Shown piece after piece: positions 1 to 10,245 of a DNA stretch of 46,907 nt. Every line of letters begins with the position of its first letter. Within the stretch, counting starts at the first letter, position 1. Source of the stretch: Chromatiales bacterium (GTDB taxonomy: Bacteria > Pseudomonadota > Gammaproteobacteria > CAMYNG01); contig JALTLF010000090.1 in NCBI GenBank assembly GCA_027005735.1, positions 18,509-65,415 of the forward strand, in the 5' to 3' direction. Under the pieces are notes generated by a model. The model ran no database searches, had not been told where the DNA came from, and was given only the letters and a program-made list of their open reading frames with translations. Both the position numbers and the translations under genes were made by a program.

Positions 1-145
1 TGTTGACACCCTTGTCCGTGGCCTGTGCCGAAAGGATCACGGCGATGAGCAACTGGAAAGGGGTCCGGTACTTCAGTTCGGTGGTCGGTTCCGGATTGGC
101 CTTCTTCAGGCGCCGGAAGATCTCTGCGATGGTTTTTTTGTTCAT
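1..145 (-). CDS. nth: Endonuclease III, N-terminal part (cut by window edge)
   Basis: Base-excision-repair DNA glycosylase/AP lyase that removes oxidised pyrimidines. Only the first 48 residues are in the window. They begin MNKKTIAEIFRRL and run through PTTELKYRTPFQLLIAV to LSAQATDKGVN, the family's typical N-terminal stretch, which leads toward the helix-hairpin-helix core. The catalytic Lys/Asp and the Fe-S cysteines lie outside. The ATG at 145 is the first possible start. It is the last gene of an rnfABCDGE-nth order, as in Escherichia coli rsxABCDGE-nth, but is separated from rnfE by 149 bases that hold an inverted-repeat element, so co-transcription is uncertain. Confidence 0.9.
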   Translation of the reverse strand, partial: MNKKTIAEIFRRLKKANPEPTTELKYRTPFQLLIAVILSAQATDKGVN

Positions 146-153
146 GCTTTATA

Positions 154-292
154 TTAACCACAGAGGGCACAGAGGACTCAGAGAAAAAATCTGGAAAAAG
201 CACCAACATGCCGGATGCTATTGGAAATTCGCCATATTAGCCAAAAGTAGATATAACTGAGTTACGCCTTTCTCTGTGTCCTCTGTGGTTAA
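154..292. repeat. Inverted-repeat intergenic element (CCACAGAGG type)
   Basis: The left end (154-186) reads TTAACCACAGAGGGCACAGA and continues to CAGAGAAA. The right end (269-292) is its near-exact reverse complement, TTTCTCTGTGTCCTCTGTGG plus TTAA. The 139-base unit has an AT-rich, gene-free middle and fills the gap between rnfE and nth. Similar ends occur near 11282, 17512, 17687, 41966, 42178 and 42528. It looks like a small non-autonomous repeat; no transposase is visible. Confidence 0.8.
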
Positions 293-294
293 GA

Positions 295-981
295 TCAATG
301 ACTGGCCTGTTCAGCAAGGGTGGCGGGCAGTTTTGCACGCTCTTCGCGTTTCCTGTCGATGACGTTCTTCAGGGCGATCAGGAAGCCCAGGCCGAGGAAG
401 GCGCCCGGCGGCAGGATGGCCAGCAGGTAACCGCGGTAGTGCTCGACGAGGACGATCTTCATGGCCCTGGCCGCCTCGCCGAACATGAGATCGAACTGCG
501 CGAAGAGGGTGCCGAAACCGATGGCCTCGCGTACCGCGCCCAGCACCAGCAGCACGGCGGTGAAGCCCAGCCCCATGGCGAGGCCATCGAAAACGGATGG
601 TGCCACGCGGTTGCGCGAGGCGAAGGCCTCGGCGCGGGCGATGATGGTGCAGTTGGTGACGATGAGCGGAATAAAGATCCCCAGGATCAGATACAGGTCA
701 TGGAACCAGGCGTTCATCGCCATTTCGATGGCGGTCACGACGGCGGCGATGATCATGACGAACACCGGAATGCGTACTTCCGGGCGCACCTGGTTGCGGA
801 TCAGCGAGACGATACCATTGGAGGCCATGAGGGTAATGGTGGTGGCCAGACCGAGGCCGAGGGCATTGACCACGGTATTGGTAACCGCCAGCAGGGGGCA
901 CAGGCCGAGGATCTGCACCAGCGCCGGGTTGTTGTTCCACATGCCTTCATTGAAGATGTGTCGGTAGTTCTGCTTACTCAT
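295..981 (-). CDS. rnfE: Rnf electron transport complex subunit E
   Basis: Integral membrane subunit of the Rnf/Rsx complex, which couples electron flow between ferredoxin and NAD to ion movement across the inner membrane. The 228 residues carry about six hydrophobic segments. The N-terminal [18 protein letters not shown] and the later [20 protein letters not shown] are family signatures; RnfE is homologous to RnfA. The ATG at 981 overlaps the end of rnfG by 8 bases, so the two are translationally coupled. Length is normal for the family. Last rnf gene before nth. Confidence 0.96.
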   Translation of the reverse strand: MSKQNYRHIFNEGMWNNNPALVQILGLCPLLAVTNTVVNALGLGLATTITLMASNGIVSLIRNQVRPEVRIPVFVMIIAAVVTAIEMAMNAWFHDLYLILGIFIPLIVTNCTIIARAEAFASRNRVAPSVFDGLAMGLGFTAVLLVLGAVREAIGFGTLFAQFDLMFGEAARAMKIVLVEHYRGYLLAILPPGAFLGLGFLIALKNVIDRKREERAKLPATLAEQASH

Positions 982-1615
982 CGGTTTTTGCCTCCGCGGG
1001 TTTGGCGAAGATCTCCTCGCGGTGCTCCCGATAATAGATCAGGGCATTGCGCACCGCCTTGACCACCGCGCGCGGCGAAATGGTCGCGCCGGTGAGCTGG
1101 TCGAAATAACCGCCGTCCTTGCGTACGCCCCATTGCTGCTCGGGCGGGTCGTCCAGAGACTTGCCGTCGAAGATATGTATCCAGTCCGACTTGCGACGGT
1201 CGATCCCGTCGCCCAGGCCGGGGGTTTCCAGGTGCCGGGTCACGCCGACGCCGGCCAGCGTGCCGTCGTAGTTGATCGCCACCAGCAGGTCGATGTTGCC
1301 GTTGTAGCCATCGGGGGCGATGGCGGTGAGGATGGCCGCCACGGCCTGTTTACCCCGGCGCGCCCGGTAGATGGCCACGGGTTCGCCGTCGATCTGCAGG
1401 AGCGGATCGCGCACGCGAATGACATCGGTGAAGAGGTCGTTGTCATGGCGCTCCGGCGGGATAAGGATATGCAGGGTGCGCAGCACCGTGGCGCGCTGGT
1501 TGGCGCGGATACGGTCTATGGTGGCGTCGTGGATCAGGCCGAGCAGGATCGTGCCGACGACGGCGAAGATGCCGAGGATGGTCGCGCCGATGACCATGTT
1601 ACGCCCCAGCTTCAT
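974..1615 (-). CDS. rnfG: Rnf complex FMN-binding subunit G
   Basis: Periplasm-facing flavoprotein of the Rnf complex, 213 residues. A single N-terminal membrane anchor (about residues 8-28) precedes the FMN-binding domain. The covalent flavin motif TGAT is at residues 175-178, with Thr178 the expected phosphoester-linked residue. The start is placed at the ATG whose ATGA overlaps the rnfD stop; the same reading frame stays open for nearly 1.2 kb upstream, but that part is a shadow of rnfD and rnfC. It overlaps rnfE by 8 bases. Confidence 0.95.
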   Translation of the reverse strand: MKLGRNMVIGATILGIFAVVGTILLGLIHDATIDRIRANQRATVLRTLHILIPPERHDNDLFTDVIRVRDPLLQIDGEPVAIYRARRGKQAVAAILTAIAPDGYNGNIDLLVAINYDGTLAGVGVTRHLETPGLGDGIDRRKSDWIHIFDGKSLDDPPEQQWGVRKDGGYFDQLTGATISPRAVVKAVRNALIYYREHREEIFAKPAEAKTDE

Positions 1616-2652
1616 GACTTTTCCTCGCCAAAGACGCGTGGCTGGGTGAAGTGGTCGATGGTGGGAGCGGTCATGTTCATCAACAGGACCGCGAAGGCGA
1701 TGCTGTCGGGATAGCCGCCCCAGGTGCGGATGACATAGACCAGGACTCCGATGCCGGCGCCGTAGATCAGGCGACCACGCGGCGTGGTGCTGGCGGTGAC
1801 CGGATCGGTGGCGATGAAGAAGGCGCCCAGCATGGCCGCGCCGCTGAAGAGGTGGAACAGCGGCGGGGCGTAGCGTTGCTCGTTCAGCAGCCAGAAGATC
1901 AGCGCCAGTGCCGCCAGGGTGGCCAGCATGGCCACCGGGATCTGCCAGGCGATGATGCGCCGCCACATGAGCCACAGGCCGCCGGCGAGAAACAGGCCGT
2001 TGATCCACGCCCAGCCGAAGCCCGATATCCCCAGGTAGATCGCCGGGTGCGCGGCGCGGATCTCCTCGATGGACTGCTTGAGGGCAATGCCGGTACGCAG
2101 GGTGTCCAGCACCGTGGCCTGGGAGACCGCGTCGATGCTCGCCGCGTCCGGCAGCACGCCGGTAAAACTGTAGCGCAGGCTCTCGGCGAGGCCGTAGAGG
2201 CCGCCGGGCGTGGGCGGCAGCCAGGCCGTCATCTCGAAAGGAAAGGCGATGAGCAGCATGGCATAGCCGAGCATGGCGGGATTGAAGGGGTTGTAACCCA
2301 GGCCGCCGAAGAGATGCTTGCCCATGACGGTGGCGAAGGCCATGCCGAACACGGGGATCCACCAGGGCACCAGTGGCGGCATGGCAAGCGCCAGCAGCAG
2401 GGCGGTGAGCACGATGGAGCCATCGGAGATGAAAGGCTGCAGGGGACGGGCGCGCCACTTCAGCATCAGGGCCTCGGCCGCCAGCCCGGTGGCCACGGCA
2501 AGCAGCATGTTGACCAGTACGCCGGCACCGAAGTAATGGACCATGGCGGCGGCGCCGGGGATCATGGCGACCATCACCATGAGCATAACGCGGCGCACGC
2601 TGGCCTTTACCGGCAGGTGGGGGGAACTGTGCTGATGAAAGCCCTGGTTCAC
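1612..2652 (-). CDS. rnfD: Rnf complex FMN-binding membrane subunit D
   Basis: Multi-spanning membrane subunit, 346 residues, of the NqrB/RnfD family. The SQAT motif at residues 177-180 (DAVSQATVLD) marks the expected covalent FMN threonine, Thr180. GKHLFGGLGYNPFNPAM is the conserved family segment. The C-terminal membrane region contains FFIATDPVTASTTPRGRL. It begins with an ATG overlapping the end of rnfC and ends in an ATGA overlap with rnfG, as expected for a tightly coupled operon. Confidence 0.96.
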   Translation of the reverse strand: MNQGFHQHSSPHLPVKASVRRVMLMVMVAMIPGAAAMVHYFGAGVLVNMLLAVATGLAAEALMLKWRARPLQPFISDGSIVLTALLLALAMPPLVPWWIPVFGMAFATVMGKHLFGGLGYNPFNPAMLGYAMLLIAFPFEMTAWLPPTPGGLYGLAESLRYSFTGVLPDAASIDAVSQATVLDTLRTGIALKQSIEEIRAAHPAIYLGISGFGWAWINGLFLAGGLWLMWRRIIAWQIPVAMLATLAALALIFWLLNEQRYAPPLFHLFSGAAMLGAFFIATDPVTASTTPRGRLIYGAGIGVLVYVIRTWGGYPDSIAFAVLLMNMTAPTIDHFTQPRVFGEEKS

Positions 2653-4277
2653 TCGCCGTGCTCCTCCTGCTTGCGTCCTGTCTCCGCCGTGGCCGGCGCT
2701 TCCGCGTTCGGCTCCGCGGTATTCTTCGCCGCGGCATGCTGCTCCTCGCGCCGCGCCCGGACGCGCTGCATGGCCGCCTCGATGGCGGCCTTCTTTGCAT
2801 CCTCCTCGTCACCCTTGCCGGCCTGTTTCTGTTTCAGCAGTTCCTTCTTGCGCCGCTGGCGTTCTTCCTTTTCGCGCTTTTCGCGTTCCAGGCGTTCGAG
2901 GCGGAATTCGTGGCGGCGGCGCGCCAGGTCGGCCTTCTTCTTCTCGCGCTCGCGCGCCCAGATCTCGGTCTTGGCGAAACGGAAATAATGCACCAGTGGA
3001 ATGTGCGAGGGACACACATAGGCACAGCAGCCGCACTCGATGCAGTCGAAGAGGTAATGGTCCTGCACCCGATCCATGTCACGGGCATGTGAATACCAGT
3101 AGAGCTGCTGCGGCAGCAGGCAGGCGGGGCAGACATCGGCGCAGGCTCCGCAACGGATGCAGGGCATCACCGGTTGACCGTTGCGGCGATGGTCGCTGGG
3201 CAGGGCGAGGATACAGTTGCTGGTCTTGACCACCGGCACGTCCTCGCCGGGCAACTGGAAACCCATCATGGGGCCGCCGAGGATCAGTTCCGCCATGGCC
3301 TCGCGCCGGCAGGCGGCCGCGTCGAGCAGGGTGGCCACGGGGGTGCCGATGGCCACTTCCAGGTTGCGCGGTTGCTCGCAGGCCTCGCCGGTGACGGTGA
3401 CGAAGCGCGAGATGAGCGGCTCACCGTGGACAATGGCGCGGTACACGGCGGCGGCGGTGCCGACATTGTGGCACACGATGCCCATGCTGGCCGGCAGGCT
3501 GTTGCGCGGGATCTCCCTGCCGGTGAGGACCTTGATCAGCTGTTTCTCGCCACCGGCGGGATAGATGGTGGGGATGACGCAGATCTCGATGAAGGTGGAC
3601 TCCTCGGCGGTGAGGGCCTCGCGCAGCGCCGCGATGGCCTCGGGCTTGTTGTCCTCGATGCCGATGAGGCACTGGCGCGCATGCAGGGCATGGCGCATGA
3701 TCTTCAGGCCGTCGATGATCTCGCGCGGGCGTTCCTGCATCAGCCTGGCATCACAGGTGATATAGGGTTCGCACTCGGCGCCGTTGAGGATCAGGGTCTC
3801 GATGGCATGATCCTGCGCGGGGTTGAGCTTGATATGTGAGGGGAAACCCGCGCCGCCCATGCCGACGATGCCGGCATCGCGGATGCGGTTGCGCAGGGCG
3901 CTGGGGTCCAGCTTGCGGTAGTCCGCCACCGGCCTGCGTTCGCACCAACGATCCTCGCCGTCGCTTTCGATGACGATACACGGCGCGCTGAGGCCGGAGG
4001 GATGGGGTACCGGGCGCTCCTCGATGGCCACCACGCGTCCGGAAGTGGAGGCATGGACCGGCGCGCTGACATAGTCGGTGGCGCGCGCGATGCGCTGGCC
4101 CTTGAGGACCGTGTCGCCCACCGCCACCACCGGCTCGGCGGGCTCGCCGATGTGCTGGTGCAGGGGCAGCACCAGTTCCTTTGGCAGGGGCGCGCGCTCC
4201 ACCGCCGCCGCCATGGACATGGACTTGTGGAACTCCAGGTGCAGTCCACCGTGGAAGTGATGCAACTTGCGCGTCAC
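2649..4277 (-). CDS. rnfC: Rnf complex NADH-binding Fe-S subunit C
   Basis: Peripheral subunit that exchanges electrons with NADH/NAD through FMN and two [4Fe-4S] clusters, 542 residues. Visible features are [13 protein letters not shown] at the N-terminus, a nucleotide/FMN-binding region with [13 protein letters not shown], and two ferredoxin motifs ([12 protein letters not shown] and [12 protein letters not shown]). A Lys/Glu/Arg-rich predicted coiled-coil tail of roughly 100 residues follows; it is shorter than the repeat-containing tail of E. coli RsxC. I chose the GTG at 4277 because it overlaps the rnfB stop as GTGA and directly precedes the conserved TRKLHHF; the upstream ATG at 4346 would add 23 residues lying inside rnfB. 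Confidence 0.94.
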   Translation of the reverse strand: MTRKLHHFHGGLHLEFHKSMSMAAAVERAPLPKELVLPLHQHIGEPAEPVVAVGDTVLKGQRIARATDYVSAPVHASTSGRVVAIEERPVPHPSGLSAPCIVIESDGEDRWCERRPVADYRKLDPSALRNRIRDAGIVGMGGAGFPSHIKLNPAQDHAIETLILNGAECEPYITCDARLMQERPREIIDGLKIMRHALHARQCLIGIEDNKPEAIAALREALTAEESTFIEICVIPTIYPAGGEKQLIKVLTGREIPRNSLPASMGIVCHNVGTAAAVYRAIVHGEPLISRFVTVTGEACEQPRNLEVAIGTPVATLLDAAACRREAMAELILGGPMMGFQLPGEDVPVVKTSNCILALPSDHRRNGQPVMPCIRCGACADVCPACLLPQQLYWYSHARDMDRVQDHYLFDCIECGCCAYVCPSHIPLVHYFRFAKTEIWAREREKKKADLARRRHEFRLERLEREKREKEERQRRKKELLKQKQAGKGDEEDAKKAAIEAAMQRVRARREEQHAAAKNTAEPNAEAPATAETGRKQEEHGE

Positions 4278-4852
4278 GATGCCGCTTCCTTTGCTTCTTC
4301 GTCCGTTTCCGCCGTGGCTTCTTCTTCCGGGAAGGGCCAGGTCCATTCACTCAGCTCGGTCTTCACCGGCACCATGTCGATGCAGTCCACCGGGCAGGGC
4401 GGCACGCACAGCTCGCAGCCGGTGCACTCCTCCTCGATGACGGTATGCATCTGCTTGGCCGCGCCGATGATGCAATCCACCGGGCAGGCCTGGATGCACA
4501 GGGTGCAGCCGATACATTCGGCCTCGCGGATCACCGCGACGCGCTTTTCCTTGTGTTCGCCGTGTTCCTCGTTGAGCGGCTTGGGATCGCGACCCAGCAG
4601 GTCGGCCAGCGCGAGGATCACCGTCTCACCGCCAGGCGGACACTGGTTGATGTCCGCCTCGCCGGCGGCGATGGCCTCCGCGTAGGGCCGGCAGCCGGGG
4701 TAGCCGCACTGCCCGCACTGGGTCTGTGGCAGGATGCGGTCGATCTGATCCACCACCGGGTCTTCTTCCACCTTGAAACGCACGGCGGCATAACCCAGCA
4801 GCAGGCCGAAGCCCACCGCGAGGCTGGTGATGATGAGGACCGCGGTCCACAT
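4274..4852 (-). CDS. rnfB: Rnf complex ferredoxin-like subunit B
   Basis: Membrane-anchored Fe-S subunit, 192 residues, thought to receive electrons from ferredoxin. Residues 1-25 form the anchor. Cys46, 49, 54 and 71 (CGQCGYPGC and a later C) make the family's proximal [4Fe-4S] site. Two ferredoxin-type motifs follow, [15 protein letters not shown] (from Cys113) and [15 protein letters not shown] (from Cys143). The tail is acidic. It starts 2 bases after the rnfA stop and ends in an overlap with rnfC. Confidence 0.96.
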   Translation of the reverse strand: MWTAVLIITSLAVGFGLLLGYAAVRFKVEEDPVVDQIDRILPQTQCGQCGYPGCRPYAEAIAAGEADINQCPPGGETVILALADLLGRDPKPLNEEHGEHKEKRVAVIREAECIGCTLCIQACPVDCIIGAAKQMHTVIEEECTGCELCVPPCPVDCIDMVPVKTELSEWTWPFPEEEATAETDEEAKEAAS

Positions 4853-4854
4853 GA

Positions 4855-5436
4855 TCAGCCCTTGACCAGCCCGGTAAAGCCCATGAAGGCCATGGACATC
4901 AGCCCGGCGGTGATCAGGGAAATGGCCGCGCCGCGAAAGGGCGCCGGGACGTCGGCGACATTGATGCGCTCACGCATGGCGGCAAACAGGATCAACACCA
5001 GAGAGAAACCGATGGATGCACCGAAACCATAGACGGCGGATTCGACGAAACCGTGGCGGGTCTGCACATTGAGCAGCGCCACGCCGAGCACGGCGCAGTT
5101 GGTGGTGATCAGCGGCAGGAAGATCCCCAGCACCTGGTAGAGCAGGGGACTGGTCTTGCGAATGACCATCTCGGTGAACTGCACCACCACGGCGATGACA
5201 AGGATGAAACTGATGGTGCGCAGGTACTCGATGCCAAAGGGTGCGAGCAGGTACTCGTTGACCAGGTAACTGAGTACCGAGGACAGGGTCAGCACGAAGG
5301 TGGTGGCCATGGCCATGCCGGTGGCGGTTTCGAGCTTGCGCGACACGCCCATGAAGGGGCACAGGCCAAGGAACTTCACCAGGACGAAGTTGTTGACCAG
5401 AACGGTACTGACCAGTATGAGTGCGAGTTCTTTCAT
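4855..5436 (-). CDS. rnfA: Rnf electron transport complex subunit A
   Basis: Integral membrane subunit, 193 residues with about six membrane segments, homologous to RnfE and NqrD/E. The N-terminal [20 protein letters not shown] and [14 protein letters not shown] are diagnostic. It is the first gene of the rnfABCDGE operon. The 219 bases between it and metG (same strand) probably hold the operon promoter. They include an imperfect inverted repeat, taccat...atggta at 5503-5522, about 70 bases upstream of the start. I could not identify a convincing sigma70 site. Confidence 0.96.
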   Translation of the reverse strand: MKELALILVSTVLVNNFVLVKFLGLCPFMGVSRKLETATGMAMATTFVLTLSSVLSYLVNEYLLAPFGIEYLRTISFILVIAVVVQFTEMVIRKTSPLLYQVLGIFLPLITTNCAVLGVALLNVQTRHGFVESAVYGFGASIGFSLVLILFAAMRERINVADVPAPFRGAAISLITAGLMSMAFMGFTGLVKG

Positions 5437-5655
5437 GGCCCCAGCCAGGTTGCGAATATCGTGTGGGCGCTACGGTCCTTACCGGCGGCAAGGCGGCGTC
5501 GATACCATCTTTTGGAATGGTAAAGAGCGGGACGGACTTATACAAGCGGGAGGGCGTGACGCGGGGCCGCGCCGGCGGGTGTTTTCGCCCGAATTTCTGC
5601 CAGTGTCGTCGTGGGTAAATGTCCCCACGACTGCGGTGTTACCGTGCGCCGCGCC

Positions 5656-7692
5656 TTACTTTACCTTCATGCCCGGTTGCGCGCCCTCGTCCGGGCTCAG
5701 GATCCACAGGTCCTTGCCGCCCGGGCCGGCGGCCAGCACCATGCCCTCGGAGACACCGAAGCGCATCTTGCGCGGCTTGAGGTTGGCCACCATGACGGTG
5801 AGTCGGCCCTCCAGGTCCTCGGGCGCATAGGCGCTCTTGATGCCGGCGAAGACGTTGCGCGTCTCGCCGCCGAGGTCGAGGGTCAGGCGCAGCAGCTTGT
5901 CGGCGCCCTCCACGTGCTCGGCACGCACGATACGCGCCACGCGCAGGTCGAGCTTCGCGAAGTCGTCGAAGTCGATCTCCGGCGCGATGGGATCGTCATG
6001 CAGGGGGCCGCTGGCGGGGGAGGCGCTGTCGTCCCGGGCGGCGAGGTCGTCTTTCGAGGCATCTACCATGGCGTCGATCCTGTCCTTCTCGATACGGGTC
6101 ATGAGGGGCTTGAACTTGTTGATTTCGTGATCCACCAGCGGCGTGGCGACGGCGGCCCAGTCCAGCGGGGCGATGTTGAGGAAGGCCTCGCTCTTCTCCG
6201 CCAGCACCGGCAGTACCGGCTTGAGGTAGGCGATGAGGATGCGATAGAGGTTGATGCCGGTGGAGCAGATGTCCTGCAACTCGCCATCGCGGCCTTCTTC
6301 TTTGGCGATCACCCAGGGTTTCTTCTCGTCGATGTACTGGTTGGCCTGGTCGGCCAACGCCATGATCTCGCGCATGGCATGGCCGAACTCGCGTTGCTCG
6401 TACAACGCGGCGATGGCCTCGCCACGCGCGGCGAAGCTGTCGATGAGCGCGGCCTCGCTCAGTGAAGCAGAGAGGCGGCCGCCGAAACGCTTCCTGATGA
6501 AACCGGCGCAACGACTGGCGATGTTGACCACCTTGCCGACGAGATCGGAATTGACGCGCTGCATGAAGTCCTCGAGGTTGAGGTCGAGATCGTCGATGCC
6601 GCTGCCCAGCTTGGCGGCGTAGTAATAGCGCAGGTACTCGGCGTCGAGGTGCTCGAGGTAGGTGCGCGCCATGATGAAGGTGCCGCGCGACTTGGACATC
6701 TTCTGGCCGTTGACGGTGAGAAAGCCGTGGCAGAACACCGCGCTCGGCAGGCGAAAGCCCGCGCCCCTGAGCATCGCCGGCCAGAACAGGGTGTGGAAAT
6801 AGGCGATGTCCTTGCCGATGAAGTGGTACAGCTCGGTCCCGCTGTCGGCGCCCCACCAGGCATCGAAGTCGAGGTCGGCGCGGCGCGCGCAGAGATTGCG
6901 GAAGCTCGCCATGTAGCCGATGGGGGCGTCCAGCCAGACGTAGAAATACTTGCCCGGCGCGTCGGGGATCTCGAAGCCGAAGTAGGGCGCGTCACGGGTG
7001 ATGTCCCAGGGCCTGAGGCCGGAATCAAGCCACTCGTTGAGCTTGTGGCGGATCTCCGGCTGCATGTGATCGCCGGCGGTCCATTCCTTGAGCATGGCCT
7101 CGAAGTCGCCCAGCTCGAAGAAGAAATGCTCGGTTTCCTTTTCCACCGGCGTGGCGCCGGAGATGGCCGATACCGGGTCGATGAGATCGGTGGGCGCGTA
7201 GGTGGCGCCGCAGTGCTCGCAACTGTCGCCGTACTGGTCCGGGGTCTTGCAACGCGGGCAGCTGCCCTTGATGAAGCGGTCCGGCAGGAACATCTTTTCC
7301 TCGGGATCGAAGGCCTGTTTGATGCTGCGCGTGCTGATGTGCCCGCCCTCGCGCAGGCGCGTATAGATCAGCATGGCCAGCTCGCGGTTTTCCTCCGAGT
7401 GGGTGGAATGGAAGTTGTCGAAGCCGATGTGGAAGTCGGCAAAATCGGCGCGGTGTTCCTCGCCCACGCGCGCGATGAGTTCCTCGGGGGTGATGCCCTC
7501 GCGCTGGGCGCGCAGCATGATGGGCGTGCCGTGGGCGTCGTCGGCGCACACGTAGAGGCACTGGTGGCCGCGCAGCTTCTGGAAGCGCACCCAGATGTCG
7601 GTCTGGATGTACTCCACCAGGTGGCCGAGGTGAATGGCGCCGTTGGCGTAGGGCAGGGCGCTGGTGACGAGGATCTGGCGTGGCTGTGTCAT
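5656..7692 (-). CDS. metG: Methionine--tRNA ligase
   Basis: Cytoplasmic class I aminoacyl-tRNA synthetase that charges tRNA-Met, 678 residues. The HIGH-type motif is HLGH at residues 21-24 and KMSKS is at 331-335. A zinc knuckle uses Cys145, 148, 158 and 161. The anticodon-binding helical domain follows, then a C-terminal OB-fold tRNA-binding domain (about residues 575-678, with [12 protein letters not shown] and GSRG-like sites) typical of dimeric bacterial MetRS. The start is the first ATG. It is divergent from apbC across 283 bases, the same neighbour pair as in many gammaproteobacteria (metG/mrp in E. coli). Confidence 0.97.
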   Translation of the reverse strand: MTQPRQILVTSALPYANGAIHLGHLVEYIQTDIWVRFQKLRGHQCLYVCADDAHGTPIMLRAQREGITPEELIARVGEEHRADFADFHIGFDNFHSTHSEENRELAMLIYTRLREGGHISTRSIKQAFDPEEKMFLPDRFIKGSCPRCKTPDQYGDSCEHCGATYAPTDLIDPVSAISGATPVEKETEHFFFELGDFEAMLKEWTAGDHMQPEIRHKLNEWLDSGLRPWDITRDAPYFGFEIPDAPGKYFYVWLDAPIGYMASFRNLCARRADLDFDAWWGADSGTELYHFIGKDIAYFHTLFWPAMLRGAGFRLPSAVFCHGFLTVNGQKMSKSRGTFIMARTYLEHLDAEYLRYYYAAKLGSGIDDLDLNLEDFMQRVNSDLVGKVVNIASRCAGFIRKRFGGRLSASLSEAALIDSFAARGEAIAALYEQREFGHAMREIMALADQANQYIDEKKPWVIAKEEGRDGELQDICSTGINLYRILIAYLKPVLPVLAEKSEAFLNIAPLDWAAVATPLVDHEINKFKPLMTRIEKDRIDAMVDASKDDLAARDDSASPASGPLHDDPIAPEIDFDDFAKLDLRVARIVRAEHVEGADKLLRLTLDLGGETRNVFAGIKSAYAPEDLEGRLTVMVANLKPRKMRFGVSEGMVLAAGPGGKDLWILSPDEGAQPGMKVK

Positions 7693-7889
7693 TGATTTCG
7701 CAGGGCTAACCTATATATATGCCGGTAGCGGCCGTACCCCCGCGGGCGGTGGCGAGGCAGGGTGGGCCGGAAAGGGCGTACTTTACAGCACGCCGGGAGT
7801 AAAAATCGACCACGCGCCTGATTTTTCAGGACAAATCAGGAAACCGGGCCCCACCCGGGCTTAATACCTGACTTTTTTTGTGCGATATG

Positions 7890-7917
7890 GTGACACACCG
7901 GGTGTTTGGTGTACCAT
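7890..7917 (+). promoter_or_regulatory. Possible apbC promoter (weak)
   Basis: GTGACA (7890-7895), 16 bases, then TACCAT (7912-7917) is the best sigma70-like pair upstream of apbC; each box is four or five of six to consensus. On the other strand, a TATATATA run near 7710-7718 could serve as the -10 of metG. Both are guesses from pattern only. Confidence 0.3.
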
Positions 7918-7975
7918 ACGCACCCCGCGTGCCCCGTGGCACGAGACAGATTCATACAGCAGTGAGGCAGAAGTA

Positions 7976-9067
7976 ATGGCGGACGTCACCCCGACACAGG
8001 TTGAAGAAGCACTCAAGGGCTACATCGATCCCTATCTGGAACAGGACCTGGTGAGCGCCAAGGTCATCAAGGACATCACGGTCGACGGCGACAAGGCCGG
8101 CATCAAGGTGGTGCTCGGCTATCCGGCCGCCGGCTACGTGGAGGAAATGGCCGCGAAGCTGAAAGAGAAGGTCGAGGGCGTCGAGGGCATCAACAGCGCC
8201 GAGGTCAGCATCGAGACGAAGATCCGCGCCCACCAGGTGCAAAAGGGCGTCAACCACATCGACGGCGTGAAGAACATCATTGCCGTGGCCTCCGGCAAGG
8301 GCGGCGTGGGCAAGTCCACCACCTCCGTGAACCTGGCGCTGGCGCTGGCCGCCGAGGGCGCCACCGTGGGCCTGCTGGACGCCGATATCTACGGCCCGTC
8401 CCAGCCGCGCATGCTGGGCGCCCACCAGCAGCCGGAATCGAAGGACGGCAGCTCGCTGGAGCCCATCATGGCCCACGGCATCCAGTCCATGTCCATCGGC
8501 TACCTCATCGACGAGGAGACCCCCATGATCTGGCGCGGCCCCATGGTCACCCAGGCCCTGGAGCAGTTGCTCAACGACACCCAGTGGCAGGACGTGGACT
8601 ACCTCATCGTCGACCTGCCGCCGGGCACCGGCGACACCCAGCTGACCCTCGCCCAGCGCGTGCCGGTCTCCGGCGCGGTGATCGTCACCACGCCGCAGGA
8701 CATCGCCCTGCTGGACGCGCGCAAGGGCCTGAAGATGTTCCAGAAGGTGGATGTGCCCGTGCTCGGCGTCATCGAGAACATGTCCATCCACATCTGCTCC
8801 AAGTGCGGTCACGAAGAACACATCTTCGGCAAGGGGGGCGGCGAGGCCATGTCCGAGCAGTACGACGTGGACCTGCTGGGCGCCCTGCCGCTGGACATCA
8901 CCATCCGCGAGCAGGCCGACAGCGGCGAGCCCACCGTGGCCAGCGATCCGGACTCCCGCATCGCCCAGATCTACCGCGATATTGCCCGCCGCACCGCGGC
9001 CAAGCTGTCCTTGCGGGAGAAGGATCTGAGCGCCGCGTTCCCCAAGATCGTCATTCAGAACAACTGA
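7976..9067 (+). CDS. apbC: Iron-sulfur cluster carrier protein ApbC/Mrp
   Basis: Cytosolic P-loop ATPase of the Mrp/Nbp35 family that carries Fe-S clusters to apoproteins, 363 residues. The N-terminal MIP18-like (DUF59) domain covers about residues 5-85. The deviant Walker A SGKGGVGKST is at 106-115, followed by DADIYGPSQPRML. A CxxC pair (CSKCGHEEH) near residue 262 is the likely cluster ligand. The ATG at 7976 follows GAGGCAG; an upstream in-frame ATG at 7880 would add 32 non-conserved residues, so I rejected it. Transcribed away from metG. Confidence 0.95.
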   Translation: MADVTPTQVEEALKGYIDPYLEQDLVSAKVIKDITVDGDKAGIKVVLGYPAAGYVEEMAAKLKEKVEGVEGINSAEVSIETKIRAHQVQKGVNHIDGVKNIIAVASGKGGVGKSTTSVNLALALAAEGATVGLLDADIYGPSQPRMLGAHQQPESKDGSSLEPIMAHGIQSMSIGYLIDEETPMIWRGPMVTQALEQLLNDTQWQDVDYLIVDLPPGTGDTQLTLAQRVPVSGAVIVTTPQDIALLDARKGLKMFQKVDVPVLGVIENMSIHICSKCGHEEHIFGKGGGEAMSEQYDVDLLGALPLDITIREQADSGEPTVASDPDSRIAQIYRDIARRTAAKLSLREKDLSAAFPKIVIQNN

Positions 9068-9475
9068 CACGGTGTCTTTCGCGCCCTGGTGGCGTCGTAG
9101 GAGCCGCGCCTTTTATGCCCTCACCTGCACGGGCGTGAAGGCACGGATCCTGAAACAACGGTCCCCCCGCCCTCGGGGCGGCGCCGCCATGGATGGCGGT
9201 GGTAGAGCGAAGCAGGACGCCCGAGCCGAAGGGACAGGGGGCGGGGATCTGATTCTCTCCACTAGATGCCGGGCTCCCATTCGCGCCTCACGGCGACTGC
9301 AATTTCGTGCCCGGTTGCATCACCGTGGCCAGGCGCTCCGGGCTCCGACGCTGCGCGAGTCGCCCTTCGCACCTGATCCACGGCGGTGAACAGTTCAGTG
9401 GACACCCCCCTGGCGGCGATACGAGGCCCGGCTATCGCGCCGGGGGTGCCGTTCCCCGCGGCGCGGCAAAATCGG

Positions 9476-9511
9476 TCCCCTCTCCCTCAGGGAGAGGGAA
9501 AGGGTGAGGGG
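9476..9511. repeat. Hairpin repeat of the CCCTCTCCCTCAGGGAGAGGG type
   Basis: CCCCTCTCCC, TCA, GGGAGAGGG forms a near-perfect hairpin, followed by AAAGGGTGAGGGG. Repeats of this form are common in intergenic regions of high-GC proteobacterial genomes. Only one copy is evident in this window. It could act as a terminator for apbC, but there is no T-run on the plus strand. Confidence 0.6.
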
Positions 9512-9590
9512 ATATATTTCGCCAGGTGAGGCGCCAAAACCATTCGAGATCGCCGCATACTGTCTTTTACCGTATGAACGGAAGTACGGT

Positions 9591-9635
9591 TACCCCTGCC
9601 CTCGCTACTCGCCACTGGCCCCTCGCCCCTCGTAT
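9591..9635. repeat. CTCGCTACTCGCCAC-type low-complexity repeat
   Basis: A run of CTCGC/CCCTCGC-like words (CCCTCGCTACTCGCCACTGG, then CCCCTCGCCCCTCG) sits just upstream of dcd. A shorter relative, CTACTCGCCACTCGCTACTG, lies at 29880-29899 upstream of proS. No function is evident. Confidence 0.45.
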
Positions 9636-9678
9636 TTGTTAGCATCCCCTGCCTGAGCACACGCGCGAGGGTGAGGCA

Positions 9679-10245
9679 GTGAGCATCAAGTCCGACAAAT
9701 GGATCCGCCGCATGGCCGAGAACGAGGGCATGATCGAGCCCTTCGAGCCCGGCCAGGTGCGCGAGAACGGCAACGGCCGCATCGTTTCCTACGGCACATC
9801 CAGCTACGGCTACGACGTGCGCTGCGCGGACGAGTTCAAGATCTTCACCAACATCAACTCCGCGGTGGTGGATCCCAAGAATTTCGACGGCGGCAGTTTC
9901 GTCGATTTCAAGGGCGAGGTGTGCATCATCCCGCCCAATTCCTTCGCCCTGGCGCGCACCGTGGAGTTCTTCCGCATCCCGCGCAGCGTGCTCACCGTCT
10001 GCCTCGGCAAGTCCACCTATGCACGCTGCGGCATCATCGTCAACGTCACGCCGCTGGAGCCCGAGTGGGAGGGCCACGTGACCCTGGAATTCTCCAACAC
10101 CACCCCCCTGCCGGCGAAGATCTACGCCAACGAGGGCGTGGCCCAGATGCTGTTCTTCGAATCCGACGAGGTCTGCGAGACCTCATACCGCGACCGCGGC
10201 GGCAAGTACCAGGGCCAGACCGGCGTCACCCTGCCCAAGACATAA
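9679..10245 (+). CDS. dcd: dCTP deaminase
   Basis: Trimeric cytosolic enzyme that deaminates dCTP to dUTP for thymidylate synthesis, 188 residues. Visible family elements are [16 protein letters not shown], the active-site block [19 protein letters not shown] and [19 protein letters not shown]. The start is GTG at 9679, placed by the conserved [15 protein letters not shown]-terminus and the GAGGGTGAGG ribosome-binding site. The order apbC then dcd is shared with many gammaproteobacteria. Confidence 0.95.
   Translation: MSIKSDKWIRRMAENEGMIEPFEPGQVRENGNGRIVSYGTSSYGYDVRCADEFKIFTNINSAVVDPKNFDGGSFVDFKGEVCIIPPNSFALARTVEFFRIPRSVLTVCLGKSTYARCGIIVNVTPLEPEWEGHVTLEFSNTTPLPAKIYANEGVAQMLFFESDEVCETSYRDRGGKYQGQTGVTLPKT

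Larger units (their letters stand above)
9068..9678. other. Gene-free 611-base gap between apbC and dcd
   Basis: The open frames here are low-complexity and lack homology features. The gap holds two recognisable repeat stretches (9476-9511 and 9591-9635) and otherwise GC-rich sequence with no clear RNA gene. The dcd GTG start is preceded by GAGGGTGAGG near 9667-9676. Confidence 0.6.

Noticed and set aside
974-2812. Very long minus-strand frame of 612 codons across rnfG, rnfD and rnfC
   Set aside because: Only its last third (rnfG) has family features; the Arg/His-rich rest is a shadow of rnfD and rnfC.
5608-5631. Hairpin GTCGTGGG-loop-CCCACGAC downstream of metG
   Set aside because: A good stem but no T-run on the metG strand; could be structural, not called as terminator.
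9072-9389. 105-codon frame after apbC
   Set aside because: Low-complexity Arg/Ala text with no ribosome-binding site or family signal.
9476-9511. Hairpin after apbC as a terminator
   Set aside because: It lies over 400 bases after the stop and has no T-run; it fits a dispersed repeat better.
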